NCBI RefSeq assembly: GCF_000474215.1
Contig: NZ_BAUC01000005.1
Span: 78,543 to 142,542 of the forward strand
Length of the DNA: 64,000 nucleotides
Origin: Edwardsiella hoshinae NBRC 105699 = ATCC 33379
GTDB lineage: Bacteria; Pseudomonadota; Gammaproteobacteria; Enterobacterales; Enterobacteriaceae
Direction of reading: 5' to 3'
The position numbers and the translations under genes are program-made. Under the pieces are notes generated by a model. It saw only the letters and a list, made by a program, of their open reading frames with translations. It was not told where the DNA came from and did not search any database. Positions 30,639 through 41,141 of this stretch are shown piece after piece. Numbering within the stretch: the first letter of the stretch is position 1; every line of letters starts with the position of its first letter.

Positions 30639-31244
30639 ATGAGTTCTAGCCAAAGTCACTTCTTCGCCCATTTGGCCCGTCTAAAGCTGATCAGCCGTTG
30701 GCCGCTGATGCGTAATGTGCGCACCGAAAACGTCTCCGAACACAGTCTTCAAGTCGCCTTCGTCGCTCACGCCTTAGCGATCATCAAAAATCGTAAATTC
30801 GGCGGTAGCGTGGATGCGGAGCGCGTAGCGTTACAAGCGATGTACCACGACGCCAGTGAGGTTCTCACCGGTGATCTACCGACACCGATCAAGTACTACA
30901 ATCCGCAAATCGCTCACGAATATAAGAAGATCGAGGCGGTGGCGCAGCAGAAGTTGCTGGCCATGCTGCCTGCCGAGTTACGCCAAGACTTTCTACCCTT
31001 GATCGACGAGCGCCACTACCCCGAGGAGGAGCGCCAGATCATCAAGCAGGCCGACGCCTTATGCGCCTACCTCAAGTGTCTGGAAGAGCTCTCCGCCGGC
31101 AACCAAGAGTTTCTGTTGGCCAAAGCGCGCCTGGAGAAGACCCTGGCACAACGCCATAGCCCGGAGATGGACTACTTCATGACGGTATTCGTCCCCAGCT
31201 TCACGCTGTCACTGGATGAGATAAGCCAGGATACGCCGCTGTAA
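30639..31244 (+). CDS. yfbR: 5'-deoxynucleotidase YfbR
   Basis: HD-domain phosphohydrolase that dephosphorylates deoxyribonucleoside 5'-monophosphates, including dCMP, in pyrimidine salvage (201 aa). Metal ligands are visible: His35 in SEHSLQVA, His70-Asp71 in MYHDASE, and a later Asp in [12 protein letters not shown]. The substrate loop [12 protein letters not shown] is intact. It follows the alaA terminator and converges on yfbS. Confidence 0.95.
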   Translation: MSSSQSHFFAHLARLKLISRWPLMRNVRTENVSEHSLQVAFVAHALAIIKNRKFGGSVDAERVALQAMYHDASEVLTGDLPTPIKYYNPQIAHEYKKIEAVAQQKLLAMLPAELRQDFLPLIDERHYPEEERQIIKQADALCAYLKCLEELSAGNQEFLLAKARLEKTLAQRHSPEMDYFMTVFVPSFTLSLDEISQDTPL

Positions 31245-31250
31245 GCCGCT

Positions 31251-31270
31251 CCCCCCGCCAAACCGGGGGG
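31251..31270. terminator. Hairpin between convergent yfbR and yfbS
   Basis: A 7-bp GC stem (CCCCCCG with CGGGGGG) sits in the 31-base gap between the two stops. No clear U-tract occurs on either side, so termination is likely but not certain. Confidence 0.5.
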
Positions 31271-31275
31271 CTCCC

Positions 31276-33117
31276 TCAGAATGGAAACAACCAGGGCACC
31301 ACCGCCACGCTGAGTACCATCACCAACAGGGTGAAGGGGACGCCGACGCGGACAAAGTCACCGAAACGGTAGTTACCCGGCCCCAGAACCAGGGTATTCA
31401 CCGGGGAAGAGACCGGGGTCATAAAGGCCGCCGAGGCGGAGATGGCGATGATAACGGCGAAAGGGTAAGGCGACAGTTGCAATTCACGCGCCACTGCGAT
31501 GGCGATCGGCGCCATTAACACGGCGGTGGCGGTGTTAGAGATAAACAGGCCGATCACCGCACTCAGCACAAACAGACAGCCGAGAATACCGCGCGCGCCC
31601 AGGCCGCCGACGGCCTCGGTCAAGCCACGCACCGCCAGCTCGATGCCACCGGTCTTCTGCAACGCCAAGGCGAACGGCAACATACCGACGATCAGGATCA
31701 GGCTAGGCCAATGGATCGCCTTATAGGCGCTCTCCATATCGATGCAACGGAACTTCCCCATCAGCAGGCAAGCGATCAGGGCGGCGATCACATTGGGGAT
31801 CTCCGCCGTGAGCATCATGGCGATCATCAACGCCAGACAGAACAGGGCATGGGGTGCTTGCGAGAGCGCCGGGACTTCGTCGTCGACCTCCGCCGGCAGG
31901 CTCAACACCACAAAATTACGCGCATTTTGCTGCAATTGACGCAACTGGCGGATCTGGCGCCAGCTACCGATCACCAACAGGATGTCCCCCATCTGTAGTG
32001 GCTCATCCACCAGTTTCCCTTCCAGCGCGCCGCCATTACGTCGAATGCCGACCACATTGAGCCCATAGCGGGTACGAAACGCTACCTCACGCAGAGTTTT
32101 ACCAATCACCTCGGCTTCCGGCACCAGAGTGACTTCAGCCATGCCGACATCGCGCGCCTGCGCCGAAAAATACTCGCCGCGCAACACCATCGGCTCCAAC
32201 CATTGCTCGGCGCAAAACGTGCGCACATCCACCTCAGGATCGGACATGTCGATCAATAACACGTCGCGCGCCTTCAACTCGGTATCGCCAAAGGCGCTCA
32301 CCATCACCCGCCGGAACTTACGCCAGCGCTCGATGCCTACCACATTGGCACCATAACGCGCGCGGAGATGCAACTCATCCAAGGTATGACCGATCAACGG
32401 CGAACCGTGGCGCAACGCCAAGCGCCGAGCGCGCCCAGCCAGACGATAGTCACGGATCAGATCGCGGAAAGTACGCCGCTGCCAGTGCTCTTTGTCGGAG
32501 GATTGCGTCGTCGCGCCCAGCCAATGCCGCACCACCAACATGTAGCCGATGCCTAACAGCAGCACCATCACCCCGATCGGGGTAACGCTAAAGAAGCGTA
32601 AGCCGGAAAAGCCTTCGCGTACCAGTTCACTGCTGACGATCATGTTGGGGGGCGTCGCCACCAGGGTCATCATACCGCTGATCAATCCGGCGAAACTCAG
32701 CGGCATCATCAGGCGGCCCGGCGCGGTCTTCATGCGCGCCGCCACACTCAACACCACCGGAATAAAGATAGCCACCACCCCGGTCGAACTCATCACCGCC
32801 CCCAGCGTGGCGACCGTCGCCATCAACAGCACCAACATCTTGGCTTCGCTGTCACCGGCTACCCGCATCAACCACTCGCCGACCTGATAGGCGACACCGG
32901 TACGCACCAAGCCATCGCCGATCACGAACAAGGCAGCGATAAGCAACACATTGGGATCACTGAAACCGGCCGTCGCCTCGGCCAACGTTAGCGTCCCACT
33001 CAACACAAACGCCACGATGATCAGCAGGGCGACGACATCCATACGCAGCCGGTTGGTGGCGAACAGAATGATGGCAACCACCAACAGACTCAAAACCCAC
33101 ACTAACTGACCGTTCAC
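31276..33117 (-). CDS. yfbS: SLC13/DASS-type transporter with TrkA-C domains YfbS
   Basis: Putative cation-coupled anion symporter of the inner membrane (613 aa). Hydrophobic segments at each end surround a soluble middle part with two RCK/TrkA-C-like domains (about residues 205-295 and 305-390; [20 protein letters not shown] and [20 protein letters not shown]). The two SNT-like motifs of the DASS fold are seen near [12 protein letters not shown] and [15 protein letters not shown]. The transported substrate is not known. It starts [12 protein letters not shown], as E. coli YfbS does. The region upstream is an unusually long empty gap. Confidence 0.92.
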   Translation of the reverse strand: MNGQLVWVLSLLVVAIILFATNRLRMDVVALLIIVAFVLSGTLTLAEATAGFSDPNVLLIAALFVIGDGLVRTGVAYQVGEWLMRVAGDSEAKMLVLLMATVATLGAVMSSTGVVAIFIPVVLSVAARMKTAPGRLMMPLSFAGLISGMMTLVATPPNMIVSSELVREGFSGLRFFSVTPIGVMVLLLGIGYMLVVRHWLGATTQSSDKEHWQRRTFRDLIRDYRLAGRARRLALRHGSPLIGHTLDELHLRARYGANVVGIERWRKFRRVMVSAFGDTELKARDVLLIDMSDPEVDVRTFCAEQWLEPMVLRGEYFSAQARDVGMAEVTLVPEAEVIGKTLREVAFRTRYGLNVVGIRRNGGALEGKLVDEPLQMGDILLVIGSWRQIRQLRQLQQNARNFVVLSLPAEVDDEVPALSQAPHALFCLALMIAMMLTAEIPNVIAALIACLLMGKFRCIDMESAYKAIHWPSLILIVGMLPFALALQKTGGIELAVRGLTEAVGGLGARGILGCLFVLSAVIGLFISNTATAVLMAPIAIAVARELQLSPYPFAVIIAISASAAFMTPVSSPVNTLVLGPGNYRFGDFVRVGVPFTLLVMVLSVAVVPWLFPF

Positions 33118-33751
33118 GGGCTCTCCCTATTGCAATCCCTCTCCTGCCGTTGTTCCCCCACGAACGTAGGGCCTATCCATCAACCATGGATAACACAAAC
33201 GGGTTAGCTATTATTCACTATGCCACAAAATAAGCGCGGGATGCAGGGGGATTTCATCCGCCTCGCCGTCCCCTGGCGGCAGGGAAAGGCGGCGCCAGCC
33301 CGTCGCATGCCACTACCCGTACGCCTATTGCCGTAATCCCCCTCGGCTAGCGGCGGCGGGTAAGCTGATCGCCTGCCTCGGCGCTCGCCCTGTTCTCTCA
33401 TTCATCATGGCGAGATGACAAGTCTCTCGCCCCACGGCGGCACGCTGGCAAATGAGCGCGGCGAGGCGATATGGACATGGAATGCGTGGAGTGGAGCGCT
33501 TAGCACAAGCAAGTTCACAGGAAAGCGGAATGCTATGGCGCCAGCAGGAAAACGCGTGCCATAGCCATAGCGACCCCCTTCGCGTTGAACCGGCGGCATG
33601 TAACGAGGTGGAGGGAGCTGAGACGGGGGCACCCGTGGACGCACCGCGCCCTGGCGAAAATGCGTATAGGCGGTATCAGGTATCGAGGCCAGAAGAGACG
33701 GCGGCGAGACGTAACGCGAGGCCTCGCCGCCGGGAGCGATCGGCTGAACGC
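33118..33751. other. Unexplained GC-rich intergenic region, yfbS / yfbT
   Basis: About 630 bp with no supported gene. The longest frames (33452-33769 plus; 33405-33644 minus) are Arg/Pro-rich, lack ribosome sites and show no domain. A yfbT terminator hairpin lies at its right end. It is worth noting because both neighbours are transcribed leftward and such a long untranslated stretch is not needed for a single promoter. Confidence 0.5.
33690..33732 (-). terminator. Probable terminator of yfbT
   Basis: CGGCGGCGAG (33699-33708) pairs perfectly with CTCGCCGCCG (33723-33732); TCTCTTCT follows on the minus strand. It starts 19 bases after the yfbT stop. An overlapping 12-base palindrome (33716-33727) could form an alternative stem. 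Confidence 0.6.
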
Positions 33752-34411
33752 TTAATCTTGCGTCAGTAGGATCTCAGCCTCATCGCCGACACGGGTCACG
33801 GTGATTTGCGCCAAGCTACGCAATACCAAGGTCGTCTTATCCAGTTTTGGCGTCTCTGCGGGCGCATTAACGGCAATCACCTGACAACCGGCGGTCAAAC
33901 CGGCCAAGATCCCTGCGGGGGCGTCCTCGACCACCGCGCAGGCGCCCGGCGCAAGGCCCAGCTTCTGCGCGCCTAACAGGTAGGCATCCGGCTCCGGCTT
34001 GCCACGCTGTACCTGTTCGGCGGTGACAAATACCGCTGGTTTCGGCAAGCCCGCGGCCTTACAGCGCGCATAAGCGACCGGCACCGTGCCAGACGTGACG
34101 ATCCCCCAAGGGAGTTGCAGCGTCTGCAACGTGGCGATCAACTCGGCAGCGCCGGGCATGGCCACGATACCGTCGGTATCGCGCGACTCCAGCTCCTCCA
34201 GCCACGCAAACTCCTCCTCCAGACGCGCGGCATCGGCATCCGGCAAAAAATGGCGCAAAGAGGTAATCGCCTGCTTGCCATGAATAAACGCCAGTACTTG
34301 CTGAGGATTGATCCCTTGACGCTTGGCCCAGTTAATCCACGAACGTTCCACCACCGGCAATGAATCCACCAGGGTTCCATCCAGGTCAAACAAAAAACCT
34401 TTACACTTCAC
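33752..34411 (-). CDS. yfbT: HAD-family sugar phosphatase YfbT (HxpA)
   Basis: Haloacid dehalogenase-like phosphatase (219 aa) acting on sugar phosphates; named HxpA in recent E. coli annotation. Motif I DLDGTL has the nucleophile Asp9 and acid/base Asp11; motif II is the Ser/Thr in GIVTSGT; the lysine of motif III lies near RGKPEPDAYLLG; motif IV is the acidic pair in VVEDAPAGI. The cap domain sits between motifs I and II. It starts 30 bases after yfbU, probably in the same transcript. Confidence 0.93.
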   Translation of the reverse strand: MKCKGFLFDLDGTLVDSLPVVERSWINWAKRQGINPQQVLAFIHGKQAITSLRHFLPDADAARLEEEFAWLEELESRDTDGIVAMPGAAELIATLQTLQLPWGIVTSGTVPVAYARCKAAGLPKPAVFVTAEQVQRGKPEPDAYLLGAQKLGLAPGACAVVEDAPAGILAGLTAGCQVIAVNAPAETPKLDKTTLVLRSLAQITVTRVGDEAEILLTQD

Positions 34412-34441
34412 GGGTACTCCTCATAGCAAAATCAGCCGGCG

Positions 34442-34936
34442 TTACGCATTCAGAATTTGCGTAATCTCCACGGCACTTAAATGGTACTGGCGCGGACAGG
34501 CATGCCAAACGGCCAGCATGCGCAGGTACTTCTCCCACATCTTGGTTTGGGCGTTGAAGCCGTGTGTACCGCTATCGAAATGGGTATAGCGCCCTTCGGT
34601 ATTGACCAGGAACCGGACATAACTCAGATAACGCGCCTCTGTCGCTGCATCGAAGCCTAAGAACTCCAAGCGACGGGCATCGATATCCTGACGCTCCTTC
34701 AGGTTATTGTAAGAGACTTGCAGCGCATGATGCATCTCCATAATGTCGATGATGGTGCGACAGGTCTCTTCCGGCAGCTCGCCGAAGTCACGATCGAGCT
34801 CTCGCAGTTGCAGCCCGAATCCTCGCTCGATGATAGTTTGCAGACGACGATAGCGCTCGGCATTGTCAGGGTCGAGCATCGACATCATCTTATACTGATT
34901 TGAGAGGATCAGGCGCTGTGCATTGGTCATTTCCAT
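34442..34936 (-). CDS. yfbU: Conserved protein YfbU
   Basis: Small all-alpha cytoplasmic protein (164 aa) of the UPF0304 family, conserved in gamma-proteobacteria. Family landmarks are [19 protein letters not shown], the [11 protein letters not shown] segment and [19 protein letters not shown]. Its function is unknown; over-expression in E. coli was reported to cause cell death. It lies upstream of yfbT in the same direction with a 30-base gap, as in E. coli. A two-residue shorter start at the second Met is possible. Confidence 0.94.
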   Translation of the reverse strand: MEMTNAQRLILSNQYKMMSMLDPDNAERYRRLQTIIERGFGLQLRELDRDFGELPEETCRTIIDIMEMHHALQVSYNNLKERQDIDARRLEFLGFDAATEARYLSYVRFLVNTEGRYTHFDSGTHGFNAQTKMWEKYLRMLAVWHACPRQYHLSAVEITQILNA

Positions 34937-35162
34937 CTTTACTGTCCTTATTGGCCGACGACGGCCAGAGTTACCACGATCAATGTTTACCGTTCAGCAT
35001 GACATATTGCCCCATTCGCCAACAGAGCACTAAAAGATGTTTTTTGATCTTGGCGGGAATTCGCCACAATAAAAGGATGTACCCATTACCAAGACAGCCT
35101 TTCTATTTTCAAGTGTGCTGTATTTTGCTTACAACACATTAACCAAGGTACCAGCGCCCTCT

Positions 35163-35618
35163 TTAAATATCGTCTAGAAAGGTCTTATCCAGTTGCTTAC
35201 AGCAACGGCGCAACAATTCAGCCAACGACTGATAGGTCGGCGCGCCTTCGATAGGTGCCAAGGCGATGCCGGACGCCGACAACTTGTCGCGTAGCTGATG
35301 AAACCACTGCAATAGCGTAGGGGGGAGCGGCGTCACGGAACGTTTACCCAGCCACCATAATCCCTGCATCGGCAGGCTACAGGCGAACAACGCCGTCGCG
35401 ACGGCCGGGCCCAATTGCCCGCCCAACGCGATCTGCCAGCACAGGGTAAACATGGCGATGGGGGGCATAAAGCGGATGGCAAAACGCGTCGCTCGGGATA
35501 CCCGGTGCTCGGGGAATACCGGTGCCAACCGTTTCTCATTCGGCCACGTCTTCATATAGATTTGACCGCGCTGGAAAAGGCGGAACCAGGCGACATGGGG
35601 CGTAGGAGCTGATGACAT
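35163..35618 (-). CDS. yfbV: UPF0208 membrane protein YfbV
   Basis: Inner-membrane protein (151 aa) with two hydrophobic segments (residues about 50-65 and 70-90) and a polar C-terminal domain. Family landmarks: [30 protein letters not shown] and the helical tail ending in [13 protein letters not shown]. In E. coli YfbV has been linked to insulation of the Ter macrodomain. It lies beside ackA, as in E. coli, with a 557-bp divergent gap. Confidence 0.92.
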   Translation of the reverse strand: MSSAPTPHVAWFRLFQRGQIYMKTWPNEKRLAPVFPEHRVSRATRFAIRFMPPIAMFTLCWQIALGGQLGPAVATALFACSLPMQGLWWLGKRSVTPLPPTLLQWFHQLRDKLSASGIALAPIEGAPTYQSLAELLRRCCKQLDKTFLDDI

Positions 35619-36175
35619 GGCAACCTCAATTTATTCGATAAATATTAAACAAACACAGTAAAATGACTACAAAAAATAGGCGGACTCAAATTTATTTTGT
35701 TTTTAAAGGCCGCTATCGGTATTCTAAGCCGGCCTTGAGGCCGCCGTCAGTCAAGAAGGGTAAAAAATCCTCCACGCCGCTGACGTCCGCACTCATCGCC
35801 CCCCGTCGATGCCGCAACCCTGCCTCATATGGCACGTTGACGCTAGATGGGCGGGCTCACAGCAGCACACTCCCCCGCAGGGAGCGACGGACAGTGGCAG
35901 TCATGCCGCGGCGCCCAAGCGTGCTGCTGTGAACCTGCATGGTTTGAGGAGAGATGCACGGCACCGCAAGGCGCCTTGGCCGCTTTCCCCGGATACCGTG
36001 GCCGTCCACAGGGCGGATTATTTTGATGCAACACCGTTTATGAACGGCACGTACCGCGGCCTTATGCCAGATCGTGCCGCACATGATGTTAATCATAAAT
36101 GCCGGCAGCGTATTGCGCTACGCTTAGCGCCTGTCTGGTACACTTTCTAACCACGCATAACAAGTAGGTACTTCC
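35619..36175. other. Divergent intergenic region yfbV / ackA
   Basis: About 560 bp without a supported gene. Its left third is AT-rich; its centre (35700-35950) is GC-rich and dense in inverted repeats, the largest listed separately. Short frames on the minus strand (35843-36034; 35857-36096) show no ribosome site or domain. ackA promoter elements should lie near 36000-36160, but I could not pick a clear pair. Confidence 0.5.
35857..35932. other. Branched inverted-repeat structure, candidate structured RNA
   Basis: TCACAGCAGCAC (35857-35868) and GTGCTGCTGTGA (35921-35932) are perfect 12-base complements. Inside lie two small hairpins: CTCCC/GGGAG (35870-35884) and GGCA/TGCC (35896-35907). 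The result is a closed three-way junction of 76 nt. It could be an sRNA, a leader element of ackA or a relic of a mobile element. I could not match it to a known riboswitch class on either strand. Confidence 0.45.
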
Positions 36176-37375
36176 ATGTCGAAGCTGGTACTGGTTCTTA
36201 ACTGCGGCAGTTCTTCCCTGAAATTCGCCATCATCAACGCGGTCAACGGTGAAGAGCACCTGTCTGGTTTAGCCGAATGTTTTAACCTCCCTGAAGCCCG
36301 AATTAAATGGAAAATGGACGGTGCGAAACACGAAGCGGCGCTGGGCGCAGGCGCAGCTCATAGTGAAGCTCTGAACTTCATCGTTAACACCATCCTGGCA
36401 CAGAAGCCGGAACTTTCTGCCGCACTGACCGCTATCGGTCACCGTATCGTACACGGCGGCGAGAAGTTCACTCACTCCGCCGTGATCAACGACGAGGTGT
36501 TACAAGGCATCAAGGATGCGATCCCGTTTGCCCCACTGCACAACCCGGCTCACCTGATCGGCATCGAAGAAGCCTTCAAAGCCTTCCCGCTGCTGAAAGA
36601 GAAGAACGTCGCCGTATTCGATACCGCGTTCCACACCACTATGCCGGAAGAATCCTACCTGTACGCCCTGCCGTATCACCTGTATAAAGAGCACGGCATC
36701 CGTCGCTACGGCGCACACGGCACCAGCCACTACTATGTCAGCCGTGAAGCGGCCAAAATGTTGAACAAGCCGGTAGAAGAGCTGAACGTTATCACCTGCC
36801 ACCTGGGCAACGGCGGTTCCGTCAGCGCCATCCGTAACGGCGAGTGTGTCGACACCTCCATGGGCCTGACCCCGCTGGAAGGCCTGGTGATGGGGACCCG
36901 TTCCGGCGATATCGATCCGGCCATCGTGTTCCACCTGCACGATACCCTGGGCATGAGCGTCGCCGATATCAATACCCTGCTGACCAAAGAGTCTGGCCTG
37001 CTGGGCTTGACTGAAGTCACCAGCGACTGCCGTTATGTCGAAGACAACTACGAAACCAAGGCCGATGCCAAACGTGCCATGGACGTGTATTGCCACCGTC
37101 TGGCGAAATACATCGGTGCCTACACCGCACTGATGGATGGCCGCCTGGACGCCGTCATCTTCACCGGTGGCATCGGTGAAAACGCCGCGATGGTGCGTGA
37201 ACTGACGCTGGATAAGCTGGCACTGCTGGGCCTGGAAATCGACCACCAGCGCAACCTGGACGCGCGCTTCGGCAAGTCAGGCGTGATCACCAAAGAAGGC
37301 AGCCGCCTGGCCATGGTTATCCCGACCAACGAAGAGCTGGTTATCGCGCAAGACGCTTCCCGTCTGACCGCCTAA
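36176..37375 (+). CDS. ackA: Acetate kinase AckA
   Basis: Makes ATP and acetate from acetyl phosphate and ADP, and works in reverse for acetate uptake (399 aa). Motifs present: [12 protein letters not shown] at the N-terminus, [41 protein letters not shown] (with catalytic Arg/His) and [14 protein letters not shown]. It starts 130 bases before pta; a stem-loop lies in the gap, and the pair is the standard ackA-pta operon linking acetyl-CoA to substrate-level phosphorylation. Confidence 0.98.
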   Translation: MSKLVLVLNCGSSSLKFAIINAVNGEEHLSGLAECFNLPEARIKWKMDGAKHEAALGAGAAHSEALNFIVNTILAQKPELSAALTAIGHRIVHGGEKFTHSAVINDEVLQGIKDAIPFAPLHNPAHLIGIEEAFKAFPLLKEKNVAVFDTAFHTTMPEESYLYALPYHLYKEHGIRRYGAHGTSHYYVSREAAKMLNKPVEELNVITCHLGNGGSVSAIRNGECVDTSMGLTPLEGLVMGTRSGDIDPAIVFHLHDTLGMSVADINTLLTKESGLLGLTEVTSDCRYVEDNYETKADAKRAMDVYCHRLAKYIGAYTALMDGRLDAVIFTGGIGENAAMVRELTLDKLALLGLEIDHQRNLDARFGKSGVITKEGSRLAMVIPTNEELVIAQDASRLTA

Positions 37376-37380
37376 CTCGC

Positions 37381-37407
37381 CGACGCCGCCCCACCCGGGC
37401 GGTGTCG
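37381..37407 (+). other. Intercistronic stem-loop ackA-pta
   Basis: An 11-bp stem (with one G-T pair) forms from CGACGCCGCCC and GGGCGGTGTCG, starting just after the ackA stop. No U-tract follows, so attenuation or mRNA stabilisation is more likely than full termination. Confidence 0.5.
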
Positions 37408-37505
37408 CTGGTGGCGAGGCTGTAGGGCTCCGCCAGCCAGCAAGACTCCCTTTTACCGCCGCCGCTTCCGTCGCCGCGGCGGACTACTCAAAAGAGGTTG
37501 CTATC

Positions 37506-39647
37506 GTGTCCCGTACAATCATGTTGATCCCCACCAGCACCAGCGTTGGCCTGACCAGCGTTAGCCTGGGTGTCATTCGTTCCATGGAGCAGAAAGGCGT
37601 ACGCCTGAGCGTGTTCAAGCCGATCGCCCAGCCGCGTACCGATGCCGATGCGCCGGATCAGACCACCACCATCATCCGTGCCAACTCCACCATCCCGGCT
37701 GCCGAACCGCTGCGTATGTCTTACGTCGAAGCGCTGCTGAGCTCTAACCAGCAAGACGTGCTGATGGAAGAGATCGTCGCGCGCTATCACGAAAACACCA
37801 AAGATGCCGAGGTGGTGCTAGTCGAAGGCCTGGTGCCGACCCGTAAGCATCAATTCGCCAACGCGCTGAACTACGAAATTGCCAAGACGCTGAACGCTGA
37901 AATCGTCTTCGTTATGGCGATGGGTAACGACAGCATCGATCAGGTGAAAGAGCGCATCGAACTGGCTCGCTCCAGCTTCGGCGGCAGCAAGAACCAAAAC
38001 ATCGCCGGTGTAATTATCAATAAATTGAACGCCCCGGTCGACGAACTGGGCCGCACCCGTCCGGATCTGTCAGAGATTTTCGACGACTCCACCAAAAACC
38101 GCGTCGCTAGCCTGGACGTCGCCCAAGTGGTTGCCAACAGCCCGCTGCCGGTGCTGGGCTGCATCCCTTGGAGCCTCGAACTGATCGCCACCCGCGCCAT
38201 CGACATGGCTAACCACCTGAAAGCACGTGTAATCAACGCCGGTGACATTCAGACCCGTCGCATCAAGTCCGTCACCTTCTGCGCGCGCAGCATCCCGCAC
38301 ATGCTCGAACACTTCCGCGCAGGCTCTCTGCTGGTCACCTCCGCTGATCGTCCGGACGTGCTGATCGCCGCCTGCCTGGCCGCGATGAACGGTGTCGAGA
38401 TCGGCGCCCTGCTACTGACTGGCGGCTATGAAATCGATGCCCGCGTCAGCAAACTGTGTGAACGCGCTTTCCAGACCGGCCTGCCGGTATTCATGGTCGA
38501 CACTAACACCTGGCAGACCTCACTGAGCCTGCAAAGCTTTAACCTGGAGGTCCCGGCCGACGACCACCAGCGTATCGAGAAGCTGCAAGACTTCGTCGCC
38601 AGCCACATCAATGCCGAGTGGATCGACTCCCTGAGCGCCACCTCCGAACGTTCACGTCGTCTCTCTCCGCCGGCGTTCCGCTACGAGTTGACTGAACTGG
38701 CCCGCAAGGCAGGCAAGCGCATCGTCCTGCCGGAAGGTGACGAGCCGCGTACCGTGAAAGCGGCCGCTATCTGCGCCGAACGCGGCATCGCACAATGTGT
38801 GTTGCTGGGTAACCCGGATGACATCCAGCGCGTCGCCGCCGCACAAGGCGTGACGCTAGGCGACGGTATTGAGATCGTCGATCCGGCCGCCGTACGCGAA
38901 AAGTATGTGCCGCGTCTGGTCGAGCTGCGTAAGAACAAGGGCATGACCGAAGTCGCCGCCCGCGATCAGTTGGAAGATAACGTGGTACTGGGTACCCTGA
39001 TGCTGGAGCAGAACGAGGTCGATGGCCTGGTTTCCGGCGCGGTACACACCACCGCCAACACCATCCGTCCGCCGTTGCAGCTGATCAAAACCGCACCGGG
39101 TAGCTCACTGGTTTCCTCCGTCTTCTTCATGCTGCTGCCGGAACAGGTTCTGGTTTATGGCGACTGCGCCATCAACCCGGATCCGACGGCTGAACAGCTG
39201 GCTGAGATCGCCATCCAGTCTGCCGACTCCGCCGCCGCTTTCGGCATCGAGCCGCGCGTCGCGATGATCTCCTACTCCACCGGTAACTCCGGCGCGGGTA
39301 GCGACGTCGAGAAAGTGCGTGAAGCCACCCGTCTGGCGCAAGAAAAACGTCCGGATCTGGTCATCGACGGTCCGTTGCAGTACGACGCGGCCATCATGGC
39401 CGATGTGGCCAAGTCGAAGGCGCCGAACTCACCGGTCGCCGGGAAAGCCACCGTGTTCATCTTCCCGGATCTGAACACCGGCAACACCACCTACAAAGCG
39501 GTACAGCGCTCCGCCGATCTGGTCTCTATCGGGCCGATGCTGCAAGGCATGCGTAAACCGGTCAACGACCTGTCGCGTGGTGCCCTGGTTGACGATATCG
39601 TCTACACCGTCGCCCTAACCGCCATCCAGTCTGCCCAGCAGAAGTAA
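37506..39647 (+). CDS. pta: Phosphate acetyltransferase Pta
   Basis: Converts acetyl-CoA and phosphate to acetyl phosphate and CoA (713 aa, the long enterobacterial form). Three parts are visible: an N-terminal BioD-like P-loop-type domain ([16 protein letters not shown]), a central DRTGG-like domain (about residues 220-340) that gives allosteric control, and the C-terminal catalytic PTA_PTB domain from about residue 390 ([41 protein letters not shown]). It is encoded second in ackA-pta and closed by a strong terminator. Confidence 0.98.
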   Translation: MSRTIMLIPTSTSVGLTSVSLGVIRSMEQKGVRLSVFKPIAQPRTDADAPDQTTTIIRANSTIPAAEPLRMSYVEALLSSNQQDVLMEEIVARYHENTKDAEVVLVEGLVPTRKHQFANALNYEIAKTLNAEIVFVMAMGNDSIDQVKERIELARSSFGGSKNQNIAGVIINKLNAPVDELGRTRPDLSEIFDDSTKNRVASLDVAQVVANSPLPVLGCIPWSLELIATRAIDMANHLKARVINAGDIQTRRIKSVTFCARSIPHMLEHFRAGSLLVTSADRPDVLIAACLAAMNGVEIGALLLTGGYEIDARVSKLCERAFQTGLPVFMVDTNTWQTSLSLQSFNLEVPADDHQRIEKLQDFVASHINAEWIDSLSATSERSRRLSPPAFRYELTELARKAGKRIVLPEGDEPRTVKAAAICAERGIAQCVLLGNPDDIQRVAAAQGVTLGDGIEIVDPAAVREKYVPRLVELRKNKGMTEVAARDQLEDNVVLGTLMLEQNEVDGLVSGAVHTTANTIRPPLQLIKTAPGSSLVSSVFFMLLPEQVLVYGDCAINPDPTAEQLAEIAIQSADSAAAFGIEPRVAMISYSTGNSGAGSDVEKVREATRLAQEKRPDLVIDGPLQYDAAIMADVAKSKAPNSPVAGKATVFIFPDLNTGNTTYKAVQRSADLVSIGPMLQGMRKPVNDLSRGALVDDIVYTVALTAIQSAQQK

Positions 39648-39666
39648 ATCCAGGCTCAGGCGTAAC

Positions 39667-39694
39667 AAAAAGGCTCCCATTGGGAGCCTTTTTT
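39667..39694 (+). terminator. Intrinsic terminator of ackA-pta
   Basis: AAAAGGCTCCC pairs with GGGAGCCTTTT around an ATT loop and continues into a T-run. It lies about 20 bases after the pta stop; the A-rich other arm could also serve minus-strand transcripts. Confidence 0.93.
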
Positions 39695-39754
39695 ATGCCG
39701 ACCGGATCATATGTTCACCGCGTCGGACACACGGCTAGCGCCGCAACCCCATGC

Positions 39755-40330
39755 TTAACACCCTTGGGTACAGGTACCGCCCTTGGCCGCCTCGCTCGCT
39801 GCCGCCGAGCCGCCTTTCTCTAGCGGATAGCCGGCCTCTTTCCAGGCGGTGATCCCCCCCGGTAGGCGGTAGACGTGCTGATAGCCCAGCTTCTTGGCCC
39901 ACAATGCCGCGTTATGTGAACGCGCACACTTCACGAAACCGCAATAAAACACCAGCGTCCGCGCCTTATCCGCACCGAGCAGGCGGATGAAATCGGCCTG
40001 GGTCGTCGCTCCCATGGTGGCGTTATCCCAGACATTCATATCCCCCATCGGAAAGGCCATATTGGCCGCTCCGGGAATATGCTGTTTCTTGTAAGAGTCG
40101 GCAAAAGGCATGGTGTCGACGATCAGCATCGGCTTCTTCTCATCCATCCACTGCTTCAGCTCCTGCACCGTCAACAGTTGATACTCACCGTGTACGGTCT
40201 CGCGAGCCAATTGCACCGCTTGCTTTTCCGCATCCACCTCGGATGACGAGAACAGCCCCGCCTGGGCCGGTAAGGATGAGAGGGCGGCCAGCATCATGCC
40301 GGCGACCAGAGGCAATACAGGTTTCATCAT
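39755..40330 (-). CDS. Periplasmic rhodanese-domain protein
   Basis: A 191-aa protein with a Sec signal (residues 1-24, ending LPAQA) and one rhodanese domain. The active-site loop is YCGFVKCARSH, with Cys130 as the likely persulfide residue and a second cysteine, Cys135, five positions on, so an internal disulfide is possible. The C-terminus ends GGTCTQGC, adding two more cysteines. Either of two adjacent ATG codons (40330 or 40327) may start it; AAGGA upstream fits the second slightly better. In E. coli the pta-yfcD gap holds yfcC instead, so this is a lineage-specific gene. Function is inferred to be sulfur transfer or redox in the periplasm. Confidence 0.85.
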   Translation of the reverse strand: MMKPVLPLVAGMMLAALSSLPAQAGLFSSSEVDAEKQAVQLARETVHGEYQLLTVQELKQWMDEKKPMLIVDTMPFADSYKKQHIPGAANMAFPMGDMNVWDNATMGATTQADFIRLLGADKARTLVFYCGFVKCARSHNAALWAKKLGYQHVYRLPGGITAWKEAGYPLEKGGSAAASEAAKGGTCTQGC

Positions 40331-40428
40331 TTTTCCTTATGTAAAAATCCCATTTTTACGGTAACTTTTTACATAACAAATAGATGTGATAATTGTATCA
40401 AATAAAATTTACAAACCTGATGATTGCT

Positions 40429-41052
40429 TTATGCCGGTGTGTCGGCATCATCATCCGTTGCACGCGCCGGAGGCGTAGATACGGGCGGTTGGCTCGCATC
40501 CACCTCGCTGCAACGGGTACACAATGCCGGCGCCTCACCGTCGCTATTGCGCGCCATCCACAGCGACAAGGCGTGAATAGAATCGGGGGTAAAGCTATCG
40601 CACTGGGCGGCGATTTCTTGCGGCGTCATCCAGCAGACAGACTCCACCTCCTCTTCCTGTAAGGCGAAAGGGCCATGAGAGACACAGCTAAACAGGCCTC
40701 CCCACACCCGGCAATCCGCCTGTTGATAGTAAAACAGGCCATGATCGGCGAAAGGCACACCGGCGATCCCCAGTTCCTCTTCCGCCTCACGACGCGCCGA
40801 CTCCAACATATTCTCGCCGCTCTGCACCACGCCGCCGGCGGTAGCATCCATCCAGCCGGGATAAAAGTCCTTACTCTCGGTACGCTTCTGCACCAAGATC
40901 CGCCCCATACCGTTATGCACCACAATATAAGTGGCACGGTGACGTAAGCACTGCGCACGCATCTGCTGCCGACTGGCCTGCGCGATGACCTCGTTGTGCT
41001 CATCGACGATATCCACCCACTCGATCTCGCTATTAACCTGCTGCTCCACCAT
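40429..41052 (-). CDS. yfcD: Nudix hydrolase YfcD
   Basis: Cytoplasmic Nudix-family pyrophosphohydrolase (207 aa), related to isopentenyl-diphosphate isomerase-like Nudix proteins. The Nudix box is seen as [22 protein letters not shown], conserved with REAEEELG at its catalytic core; [17 protein letters not shown] opens the protein. The substrate is not established. The C-terminal 25 residues are an extra low-complexity tail rich in Ala, Pro and Asp, absent from E. coli YfcD. It begins the yfcD-yfcE-yfcF series. Confidence 0.92.
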   Translation of the reverse strand: MVEQQVNSEIEWVDIVDEHNEVIAQASRQQMRAQCLRHRATYIVVHNGMGRILVQKRTESKDFYPGWMDATAGGVVQSGENMLESARREAEEELGIAGVPFADHGLFYYQQADCRVWGGLFSCVSHGPFALQEEEVESVCWMTPQEIAAQCDSFTPDSIHALSLWMARNSDGEAPALCTRCSEVDASQPPVSTPPARATDDDADTPA

Positions 41053-41141
41053 CCTCTGCTACCCTATGACACTCTCTCAATCGCGCTTACGCGCACTCTG
41101 CCTCTGCCCCCTGCGGCGGCATGGCCCCTCGCCAAAGTCAA

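Noticed and set aside
33452..33769. 105-codon frame between yfbS and yfbT
   Set aside because: Arg/Pro-rich composition, no ribosome site, overlap with the end of yfbT and with its terminator hairpin.
35820..36000. Cobalamin-type riboswitch, suggested by GCCACTG on the minus strand
   Set aside because: The other conserved parts of the class, in particular the B12 box and the expected junction order, are missing, and no cobalamin gene follows.
35843..36096. Minus-strand frames in the yfbV-ackA gap
   Set aside because: No start context or domain; the repeats in this region explain the open frames better.
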